DNA from: Kordia sp045105435
Lineage (GTDB): Bacteria > Bacteroidota > Bacteroidia > Flavobacteriales > Flavobacteriaceae
NCBI RefSeq assembly: GCF_045105435.1
Contig: NZ_JBGCDL010000350.1
Span: 1 to 18,056 of the forward strand
Reading direction: 5' to 3'
Length of the DNA: 18,056 nt
A model generated the notes under the pieces. The model was not told the DNA's origin. It was given only the letters and a program-made list of their open reading frames with translations, and ran no database searches. This document shows positions 7,071 to 14,411 of the stretch, piece after piece (position 1 is the stretch's first letter; every line of letters starts with the position of its first letter). The translations under genes and the position numbers were made by a program.

Positions 7071-8525
7071 ATGAAAAGAATATTAGTCATTTTTTGCTTT
7101 TTCATTGCATTACAATCTTGTACAAATGAAGAAGTAAACTCATTAAATGAAGTCCCAGAAAGTAATATTTTAACAAAATCTAAAATTAATGATCTAATTA
7201 TTGAAAAACAAGGTAAGTTTGAATGGAATGACCTAAATGATGAACAGTTGTATTCAGCTTTCACATATTCAGAAAACTTAGTAATTATTTCATGGAATTA
7301 TGATTCTGAAAACGACTTAGAAAAAACTAAAATTATAGAATTCATTTTAGATTCGGAAGGTAAAGACAAAAATAAAAAAGATATCATTTTAGAAATAGAC
7401 GACCAATTAAATTTCGTGTTTGCTAAAATTTATAAAAAAGAGACTCTGTTGGGTTTAAGACGTATGCAGGAAGTTGCTGCCGTTGAGCCAATGTATGCCA
7501 TATTTACAGAATCAGAATTTCGTACCAAAGAACACACATACACAAAAAAAGATTCAAAAATTAATCCTACTGTCTTTACTGAAAATTCCAGAATTCCAGT
7601 AGATACAAGTTGTTTTTATAATCATGCTATTGATGTAGCATGGAATTATGGCTTGTCAGGGCAAGGCATTGAGGTTGCTGTCATTGATAATGGTGTTTAT
7701 GAAAATGATCCTGAATTTGGAGAAGGTATTAATAGTAGCAATAGAAATGTTAAAAAAAGAAGTCGTTACAAAACTCCTTGGTGGAAGTCTTGGAGAAGTT
7801 ACAAAGATCCATACCCAGGAACTGATGGTCATGGTACAACAATGACACATTTAATTGGAGCTCCTGAAAATGGATCGAAAGGAACAGGTGTTGCTTACAA
7901 CACAAATTTAAGAACGGTAAGAAGTACAGGCGGTTTATTAAGTATATGGATAGATATTCCTGACAATATGATGGGAATTGCTCGTTCTTTCTCTTATTTA
8001 TCAGGTAAACAAAATGTGAAAATAATTTCAATGTCACAAGGAGGTCTTATTCGTTGGACTCCAGTAAAAAGAGGAATAAGGAGATGTTTAGATAATGGAA
8101 AGTTAATTTTTTGTGCAGCAGGAACCGTTTCCTCTATTAGTGAAATTAATAACTTTTTAGGCGTACAAACAATTACATTGTTTCCTGCTAACTATTCAAT
8201 AAATAATTCTAAAAAGGTATATGCCGTAACTGGTGTAGAAAAGGTAACGGGTAGCTTTAATAATGCAGATTGGTGCCAAAACTGTCATGGAATAGCCGAT
8301 TTTGTTGTGGAATTTGATACTGAAGGCTCTTCTTCAAATTCTACTGCAACTACAGCTGGAATGGCTGCGTTAATTTGGGCAGAGCACCCTAACCTGTCAA
8401 GAAGCAGTATTATTGGAAAAATGAAACAGGCTGCGGACAGAACTACTGATGGTACTAAACATCATTTATTTGGATATGGTAGGGTAAATATGGAACAATA
8501 TTTAATTAACGAAGGAAGATTATAA
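7071..8525 (+). CDS. S8 (subtilisin-family) serine peptidase, lipoprotein
   Basis: This 484-residue protein has a short lipoprotein signal with lipobox LQSC (C17), so it is probably exported and lipid-anchored. Residues 18-145 form a prodomain-like segment ending in RRMQEVAAVEPMY, the pattern of an I9-type inhibitor end. The catalytic domain (about 178-480) shows Asp D206 in VAVIDNG, His H254 in DGHGTTMTHLIG, and the serine region SSSNSTATTAG (420-430). Counting back from G430 the nucleophile should be S422. Two features depart from the family: the Pro of the usual GTSxAxP motif is missing, and the oxyanion-hole Asn of AAGN is Thr (AAGT, T352). The enzyme may be an active variant or have altered activity. 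It follows the sensor kinase by 266 bases and has a LytTR-like 9-mer upstream. Confidence 0.9.
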   Translation: MKRILVIFCFFIALQSCTNEEVNSLNEVPESNILTKSKINDLIIEKQGKFEWNDLNDEQLYSAFTYSENLVIISWNYDSENDLEKTKIIEFILDSEGKDKNKKDIILEIDDQLNFVFAKIYKKETLLGLRRMQEVAAVEPMYAIFTESEFRTKEHTYTKKDSKINPTVFTENSRIPVDTSCFYNHAIDVAWNYGLSGQGIEVAVIDNGVYENDPEFGEGINSSNRNVKKRSRYKTPWWKSWRSYKDPYPGTDGHGTTMTHLIGAPENGSKGTGVAYNTNLRTVRSTGGLLSIWIDIPDNMMGIARSFSYLSGKQNVKIISMSQGGLIRWTPVKRGIRRCLDNGKLIFCAAGTVSSISEINNFLGVQTITLFPANYSINNSKKVYAVTGVEKVTGSFNNADWCQNCHGIADFVVEFDTEGSSSNSTATTAGMAALIWAEHPNLSRSSIIGKMKQAADRTTDGTKHHLFGYGRVNMEQYLINEGRL

Positions 8526-8713
8526 ATAATAATTTTTTGGAATGAGTCATCTGTTATACTTTAAAAAAAGGAATATGTGATGTGTTAAAGATAAGCTAAC
8601 TAACAAAATTCCAGTTTTTTCAGTTTACATTATACTCATATAACTATTATATTTAAAAGAATACTAACTGCAACATTAATATATAGGTGTTGTAATACAT
8701 TAATAAACAGAAT

Positions 8714-9454
8714 ATGAAAAAATATCATTTTATCTTAGTTTTAATTTCATTTGGCTTAATGCTATCATCTTGTGATGAAGATGAAGATAATGTTGAAAAT
8801 CAAAATCAAGAAATTACTTTAACCGATATTGATGGAAATATTTATCAAACCGTCACTATAGGGAATCAAGTTTGGATGGCAGAAAATTTAAAAACTACGA
8901 CTTTAAACGATGGTACTCCTATAACTGAATATAGACATTTTGATCCAAATCAGTCCTCATTTTCTTGGATAGACACAAGCAATCCTCAAATGCTTTTTCA
9001 ATGGGCAGACACTTCTGATTTAGGAAACTTGTATCCTGATGAATTACCATTTGAATTTTACGGCGCGCATTACAACAACGAAACAATTGTATCAGGAAAA
9101 TTAGAAATAGAAGGTTGGAGATTGCCAACGCAACAAGACTTTATTGAACTTAGAGATTATGTAGCCAGTCAAGGTAATTCAGGAAATGAAGCTACCGTAT
9201 TAAAAAGTGAAATAGGCTGGTTTGATTCATCTATTAATGGAACAGACCAATATGGTTTTAATGTTAAACCTGCTGGAAATACTATTTTAGGGGGAACGCC
9301 CGATTTTGCTTCGTTAAATGCAAGATTATGTACTTCTGATATTAACCCTACTAACAACAAACGAAAATTAGCTACTTTTTTTGATAATGACGAAATATCA
9401 TTTGAAGAGATGGATGTTAGAAACGGTTTTAGCGTACGTTTAATTAAAGAATAA
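8714..9454 (+). CDS. FISUMP-domain lipoprotein
   Basis: This 246-residue protein starts with a lipoprotein signal (lipobox LSSC, C20) followed by an acidic linker DEDED. The rest is a Fibrobacter succinogenes major paralogous (FISUMP) domain. Its landmarks are DIDGNIYQTVTIGNQVWMAE (38-57, with NLK directly after), EGWRLPTQQDF (133-143) and the closing block NGFSVRLIKE (237-246). FISUMP proteins are abundant surface lipoproteins of Bacteroidota and Fibrobacterota; their exact role is not established. It follows the protease gene on the same strand with a 188-base gap, and a strong terminator stands right after it. It may be co-transcribed with the protease or have its own promoter; none was clearly visible. 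Confidence 0.9.
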   Translation: MKKYHFILVLISFGLMLSSCDEDEDNVENQNQEITLTDIDGNIYQTVTIGNQVWMAENLKTTTLNDGTPITEYRHFDPNQSSFSWIDTSNPQMLFQWADTSDLGNLYPDELPFEFYGAHYNNETIVSGKLEIEGWRLPTQQDFIELRDYVASQGNSGNEATVLKSEIGWFDSSINGTDQYGFNVKPAGNTILGGTPDFASLNARLCTSDINPTNNKRKLATFFDNDEISFEEMDVRNGFSVRLIKE

Positions 9455-9479
9455 GCATAGTAATTATATACACTTAAAC

Positions 9480-9521
9480 AACAAGCTGAAAATCCTCAAG
9501 GGTTTTCAGCTTGTTTGTTTT
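9480..9521 (+). terminator. Strong terminator after the FISUMP gene
   Basis: ACAAGCTGAAAA (9481-9492) pairs perfectly with TTTTCAGCTTGT (9503-9514). The stem can extend inward through CC/GG pairs to a TCAA loop, and a TTGTTTT tail follows. It closes the plus-strand block; the next gene is on the other strand. Confidence 0.9.
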
Positions 9522-9699
9522 AGGAATGTTTAGTGCTACACCAGACAACTCCGCATAACATAGAGTGTAAGATTGAAGTATACCTTTTCACACTTTAGTT
9601 TCTTTAAAATCTAGCCTTGCAAGAAATACTTGTTAGTAAAATTGATGCGTTCACAAAAAAGTTACATACATCATTATCATAACAAAAGTAGTTTCTAAA

Positions 9700-10413
9700 T
9701 TATTTTTTACTTTCAAGAACTAAAGCATTATTATTTTGTTTTGCTAAGGCAAATTCAGGCATTATCTCCAGTGCTTTTTTAAAGGCACTTACGGCAGTAG
9801 CTTTATCATTTAAATTGAAATGAATAAGCCCTTGTAAATTATAAACAGCTGCTTTTAAAACAACTTTTTGATTTTTAGTTTTATCAACTGGTAATGCGAT
9901 ATAAGCATTTTCAACAGGCGCACAATTTAAGGTTTGTGCTATGGTAGTTTTTGCTTCTGCAAAACGTTGTATATTAAATTGTAATTGTGCCAATTGATAT
10001 CCATGAGCCATGTTGTTTGTGAGTCTGAACAAACTTTCATACGCGGTTATAGCTTGTTTAGTATCTCCAAGTTGCTGCAAACTGATAGCATTTATTTCTA
10101 AAAGCTCCGTATTACTTGGTTTTGTTTGCAATAATTCCTTAGCTAAAAGATGACTACTTACATACCTGCCAGCACTATAATAGGCTATTACAAGCGTGTC
10201 TTTGTAGGTAGAGTTTGCACCTTCAGTTGCAATGATATGATGTATGCTGTTAATGGCTGTTTGCATATCATTATAGCGTAACGCTTGTGCTACAATATTT
10301 TTTTGACTATTTAATTGGTTTTGTTTTAAATCGTTTAGTGTTAGTTTTTGAGCAACGGTAACATTTCCTATTAAAATAAATGTAGTAATAATTAGAGTTT
10401 TTATAATTTTCAT
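9700..10413 (-). CDS. Secreted TPR-repeat protein
   Basis: This 237-residue protein has a Sec signal peptide (1-21, VTVA-Q) and then helical pairs typical of tetratricopeptide repeats. The most regular repeat is at about 188-221, with AVSAFKKALEIMPEFA, and less regular ones lie near 104-132 and 137-165. It should act as a periplasmic or envelope scaffold for protein contacts; a specific partner is not evident. It lies on the same strand as the surface-protein operon but is separated from it by 432 bases and a terminator, so it is probably a separate unit. The stop is followed by an AT-rich gap converging on the FISUMP terminator. Confidence 0.85.
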   Translation of the reverse strand: MKIIKTLIITTFILIGNVTVAQKLTLNDLKQNQLNSQKNIVAQALRYNDMQTAINSIHHIIATEGANSTYKDTLVIAYYSAGRYVSSHLLAKELLQTKPSNTELLEINAISLQQLGDTKQAITAYESLFRLTNNMAHGYQLAQLQFNIQRFAEAKTTIAQTLNCAPVENAYIALPVDKTKNQKVVLKAAVYNLQGLIHFNLNDKATAVSAFKKALEIMPEFALAKQNNNALVLESKK

Positions 10414-10845
10414 ATCGTTTGGTGTTTGATAATATTTTTAATATAACATAATATAGCTTGTCTCATTTACACCTTTTATTTGTTGAACCTTTGATACAAA
10501 TGCTTTGTTTTATTGATGTAAAGAAACCTTGTGTTTTAAAGAGAAAAAGTTTTAAAGCTATTTTTAATCCATTGACTTTATTGTAATTGTTGAGACAATT
10601 GTATGGGAGCATTTATTTTTAGTATAATTTTCTGCTTTAATTATATTAGTTTCTATATTTCCATTAAATGTATGCGCTTCTGTTTATAAGTCTTGTTCTA
10701 TACTTGTTAACATACAAAGGTTTAGCCATTTAATTACTATAGTATGTAATACTGTTATGTCTCAAAAAAAGTGTGAGTAATTAATTATTACCCACACTTT
10801 TTGTATTGTTATTATTAGCATATTCTATACGCTACAAAATGAGTA
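10414..10845. other. Intergenic region between the surface operon and the TPR gene
   Basis: I see no gene on either strand. The right end holds the terminator of the 902-residue gene (10766-10802). The promoter of the TPR gene is expected in the left part, but I found no clear TAnnTTTG element. Confidence 0.5.
10766..10802 (-). terminator. Terminator of the surface-protein operon
   Basis: AAAAAGTGTG (10766-10775) pairs with CACACTTTTT (10793-10802). After one mismatch the stem continues as GTAAT/ATTAC with loop TAATT. On the minus strand the arm ends in a run of seven T before GAG, so it fits termination of the gene that stops at 10846. The symmetry of A and T runs may allow it to work in both directions. 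Confidence 0.85.
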
Positions 10846-13554
10846 TTAATGTAAATCTACCCATGCAGCACCATCATAGCCTTGAAACTTAGAAGTAGTA
10901 GTATTAAAACGAATCATTCCTGCAACAGGTGTAGCATCTCCAAAGGTATCTGAAGAACCAACTTTAATATATCCATTTACATCTAACTTTACACTTGGTG
11001 ATGTTGTGCCAACGCCTACGTTACCATTGTGGTCTATACGCATACGTTCAACGGAAGTTATAGTTGCATTTTCTACTGTTGAGAAAGTTATTCTACCTCC
11101 AACACCTGTTGCGGAGTAATCTTCAGAAGCAGACATTTCTATTTTAGAAGATTCTAAAAAATCCGTACCATTATACCCATCTGCTCTTAAAGTCGTAATT
11201 CTGCCTCCATTTGTTACTGGTGTTGGATTTTCCAAAGTACCACGAGATTTTTGACCTACAAAATACGCTGCATGCCAAAATGCAGAACCAGAGGCTACTT
11301 GTCTAATTTCTGCAGGACCTTGTTCTCTGTGGATTTCCAGAGCTTTAATTGTTGAGTCATCTGTTCCAATACCAACGCTACCGTTGTCAAGAACAACAAA
11401 TTGATTTGTCCCAGATCGTGCTGTAGTACCATCAGATAGCGTATTTAGTTTTACTAGTGTATTTGTTGCATCGTTAGAGAACAAACCGCCAGTACCTGCT
11501 GCACTTTCTACCCATGCAGTACCATTATAATGCCAAAAACTATTTGTTGTCGTGTCATACACTTCTAAAGCGGTTGCTGGAGTTGCAATTGCAGTACGCT
11601 CTGCTGTGGTCATCCTAGGCATTAAAAAACCTTTAGTAGTAGATGCAACATCTAAAATTGCGGATGCTTCTGGTGTCGTTGTGCCAACGCCTAAGTTACC
11701 ATTAGAATCTACACGTAAGCGCTCACTACCTCCAGTATATAGTGCTAAAGAGTTAGCTGCAGCAAGTTCAAAACCTGTGTCACTATCTTTAATGGCAAAA
11801 TCTATAGTTGAATTATTAACACCTACACCTATATTACCATTTTCAGTATCCATAATCATTAGTGACCTAGTATCTCCTTTTTCTGTAGGTCCGTGTCCTC
11901 CTCTAAATACAACTCTCGAATCTGTTCCTAAGCTACCTCCACCAGTATGGTAAGAATGAAATGCTGTTCCTGCACCACCTCCATCATAACTAAAAGCACT
12001 TCCAAATGCGGCTGTACCATTATTATCTAAATCAAATAAATCTTGATTTGGATCATTACCAGTTGTAAGCATTACTCTTGTATTTTGATCCTGCATTACG
12101 AGTTTTTTACCATCAACATCAGTTCCTACGTTAGTAGTACCGACACCTATGTCACCATTATTAGCAATAATCATTCTAGTTTGAACTGTTGTTGATCCAT
12201 CTTCTGTTGTTTTGAACTCCATTCTTGTAGAAGTAGAGGATGAAGACCAATTACTGTTAGCTCTAAAAGAAATAGTTGCTTTAGCATCTGCATTACCAAT
12301 TACACCATTACTACCACCAGCTTCAATAACTGCTATTTCATCTCCCGACGATAGAGGCAAATAGTTTGTTCCACCAGCATCTAATTTTCTTCTTCTTAAT
12401 ATAGTTCTGGTAGAACCTCCTAATGAGTTTAATTCCAAAACTGATCTATCTTCACTTTGAGCATATATAAGACCTCTGTGTCCTAACATAGATGTCTGGT
12501 TAGATCGTAGCGTTGGAGCGTTAACATTTCCATTTTCTATAGCTCCATTGTCTCTAATTATTATTTGGTTGTCTCCAGATCGTGCTGTAGTACCATCAGA
12601 TAGATTGGTAAGGCTAACAAGTGAATTAGTACTGTCATTAGTCCATTTAGAGGCACCAGCTGCATTTTCTACCCACGCACTTCCATTATAATGCCAAAAA
12701 CTATTTGTTGTCGTGTCATATACTTCTAAAGCTGTTGCTGGAGTTGCAATTGCAGTACGCTCTGTTGTAGTCATTCTAGGCATTAAAAAACCTTTAGTAG
12801 TAGATGCAACATCTAAAATTGCGGATGCTTCTGGTGTCGTTGTGCCGACAGCTAAAGTACCACCACTTACTAATCGCATTCTTTCCGTTAAATTACCAAA
12901 ACCAGTATCTCTAACTGAAAAACTTAAGAAGCCTCCCGTAGCATTATCATTATTAACAGCATTTATACTAGAAGTAAAAAAAATATTATTGCTTCCTCTG
13001 GCTAATAATTGCATCCCTGCAGAAGTTTGCGCTGTTGTATTGTCATTATTCCTAATAGTAAAACCTCTTTCTAAAATATTTGTATTAGTGGGGTCATATA
13101 CCAAGTTAGAATTGTAATTTACGCTAAGCGTAGTTGTTGGTAAGCCACCTGAGTTGGTACCCAAACTTAAAGCGTTGTTATCTCCAATTACAAATTCCGC
13201 ACCTACAGGTCTTGGCGTTGTACCATCAGATAGTGTATTTAGCTTTACTAATGTATTTGCTGCATCGTTAGCGAACAAACCGCCAGTGCCTGTAGTGGCT
13301 TCTACCCATGCGGTACCATTCCAAAGCATTACTTTATTGGTGGTAGTGTTATATACTTGTAGTCCTGCTTCTGTGGCATCTAGTGTACCGTCTACAGGGA
13401 CTAAAGTAGTGTGGTCTGCCATACGTGGTAGTAACATTCCTTGATTTCCTGAAATTTCTAAAGTTGCTTGCGGTGTGGTAGTCCCAACACCAACTTGCGC
13501 AAAAGCTGAAACGCTTGTTGTCAAAAAGGTGATTATAAATATTAGTTTTTTCAT
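10846..13554 (-). CDS. Large tail-fibre-like repeat surface protein
   Basis: This 902-residue protein has a signal peptide (1-20, AFA-Q) and a body rich in Gly, Thr, Asn and Ser. A composite unit recurs three times: GVGTTTPxA, then LPRM, then VYxTTTN with NGxAWVE, then NTLVKLNTLSDGTT. The units begin near residues 22, 237 and 624. Between them are motifs such as NGNLGVGT and NNGDIGVGT, each a probable beta turn, typical of Bacteroidota proteins that resemble phage tail fibres. It ends with MIRFNTTTSKFQGYDGAAWV, also typical. No T9SS tail and no S74 chaperone domain is visible. It is the last gene of a three-gene operon, 16 bases after its neighbour. A role as an extracellular fibre or adhesin is inferred. 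Confidence 0.88.
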   Translation of the reverse strand: MKKLIFIITFLTTSVSAFAQVGVGTTTPQATLEISGNQGMLLPRMADHTTLVPVDGTLDATEAGLQVYNTTTNKVMLWNGTAWVEATTGTGGLFANDAANTLVKLNTLSDGTTPRPVGAEFVIGDNNALSLGTNSGGLPTTTLSVNYNSNLVYDPTNTNILERGFTIRNNDNTTAQTSAGMQLLARGSNNIFFTSSINAVNNDNATGGFLSFSVRDTGFGNLTERMRLVSGGTLAVGTTTPEASAILDVASTTKGFLMPRMTTTERTAIATPATALEVYDTTTNSFWHYNGSAWVENAAGASKWTNDSTNSLVSLTNLSDGTTARSGDNQIIIRDNGAIENGNVNAPTLRSNQTSMLGHRGLIYAQSEDRSVLELNSLGGSTRTILRRRKLDAGGTNYLPLSSGDEIAVIEAGGSNGVIGNADAKATISFRANSNWSSSSTSTRMEFKTTEDGSTTVQTRMIIANNGDIGVGTTNVGTDVDGKKLVMQDQNTRVMLTTGNDPNQDLFDLDNNGTAAFGSAFSYDGGGAGTAFHSYHTGGGSLGTDSRVVFRGGHGPTEKGDTRSLMIMDTENGNIGVGVNNSTIDFAIKDSDTGFELAAANSLALYTGGSERLRVDSNGNLGVGTTTPEASAILDVASTTKGFLMPRMTTAERTAIATPATALEVYDTTTNSFWHYNGTAWVESAAGTGGLFSNDATNTLVKLNTLSDGTTARSGTNQFVVLDNGSVGIGTDDSTIKALEIHREQGPAEIRQVASGSAFWHAAYFVGQKSRGTLENPTPVTNGGRITTLRADGYNGTDFLESSKIEMSASEDYSATGVGGRITFSTVENATITSVERMRIDHNGNVGVGTTSPSVKLDVNGYIKVGSSDTFGDATPVAGMIRFNTTTSKFQGYDGAAWVDLH
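11510..11685 (-). repeat. 176-base internal direct repeat, copy 1
   Basis: This stretch matches 12671-12846 over all 176 bases without gaps and with about eight mismatches by eye, mostly at the right-hand (coding 5'-distal) half on the opposite side of a perfectly conserved 65-base block. It encodes residues about 624-682 of the tail-fibre-like protein. Confidence 0.85.
12671..12846 (-). repeat. 176-base internal direct repeat, copy 2
   Basis: This is the partner of the copy at 11510-11685. It encodes residues about 237-295, with DVASTTKGFLMPRM as its core. A third, clearly diverged unit lies near 13304-13490, at the N-terminus of the protein. Confidence 0.85.
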
Positions 13555-13570
13555 TTTATTTCTATTTGTA

Positions 13571-14407
13571 TTATTCTATAATTATTTTTTTTGTCAGTGT
13601 TTTACTGTCTGCCTTTATTTTTAAAAAATAAATACCAGTTTGCACATTTTGAATGTTTACTGTGTTAGCTCCGCTGTTTAACATGAATTGCCCATAGTCT
13701 TTCACTAATCGTCCTTGCAAGTCTATAAAACTCATGCTTACATTTTGGCTGTTGTTTGACCAATTGATAGTAAACTTAGCCTCTGAAGTATTTACAGGGT
13801 TGGGAGAAATTGAAAAATCTTGAAAGCTATTGTCCTCAATACTCAACGGCATAAAATTGTGCAATGAAGTACCGGACAAACCAGATGGTGTATTAACTGT
13901 GTTTGAAAAGTTTGACATTCCATCATTTGTAGCATCTGCAGTTAAAAAACTTTGTAACGGAGTTACTGTAGTAGCCAAACTAGAATCATTTGCTAATATG
14001 CTAATTGTTCCTGCTGATGCTGGCTGATTTAACTGAAAAGTAACCACTGTTGTATTCATTCCAGTAGAAGGCGCATCTATCGAAATAGGGCTTCCTAATG
14101 TTTCCGTGATTAGATATCCATCAATAGAAGGATCTCCCACATTATTACCATCAAAAAAAGTTGCCGAAGCTGAACTTCCTAAAGAAGATTGTATGCTTCC
14201 TGTAACTCCATCAGACAATATGATTGTGAAACCATAACTCTGAACGGATGTTGCAAAAGTAGAAGTGTTCGTTTCTGGTACTATTTGTATGGTATAATTG
14301 AAGTTATTATTATCAATTAACGTGTATGTATAATCGGTTTGTGCTTTTAACTGAATGCTAAGTAGCAACAGAAACGCGATTATGATTGTATTTACTGTCT
14401 TTTTCAT
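13571..14407 (-). CDS. Secreted protein with T9SS C-terminal sorting domain
   Basis: This 278-residue protein has a signal peptide (1-23, LKA-Q) and a Ser/Thr-rich beta-type region (24-185). It ends in a type A T9SS sorting domain (about 196-278) with FSISPNPV (198-205), DLQGRLVKDY (229-238) and TGIYFLKI (257-264), closing in a basic-hydrophobic KKIIIE. The tail directs export across the outer membrane by the type IX system and usually leads to cleavage and surface attachment. The middle part resembles no enzyme I know. Its start lies 4 bases after the stop of the upstream gene and its stop 16 bases before the next, so the three genes are clearly one operon. Confidence 0.9.
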   Translation of the reverse strand: MKKTVNTIIIAFLLLLSIQLKAQTDYTYTLIDNNNFNYTIQIVPETNTSTFATSVQSYGFTIILSDGVTGSIQSSLGSSASATFFDGNNVGDPSIDGYLITETLGSPISIDAPSTGMNTTVVTFQLNQPASAGTISILANDSSLATTVTPLQSFLTADATNDGMSNFSNTVNTPSGLSGTSLHNFMPLSIEDNSFQDFSISPNPVNTSEAKFTINWSNNSQNVSMSFIDLQGRLVKDYGQFMLNSGANTVNIQNVQTGIYFLKIKADSKTLTKKIIIE

Positions 14408-14411
14408 TGAA

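Noticed and set aside
7648..8037. Short frames on both strands inside the S8 protease gene
   Set aside because: They are shadows of the protease frame, which has the catalytic motifs and the lipoprotein signal.
8611..8628. TCAGTTTAC upstream of the FISUMP gene as a LytTR box
   Set aside because: Only one loose match is present and windows 21 bases to either side do not fit the rule.
11552..13444. Several plus-strand open frames antisense to the tail-fibre-like gene
   Set aside because: Two of them begin with the same residues because they mirror the 176-base repeats of the real gene. The coding strand has a signal peptide and clear family motifs.
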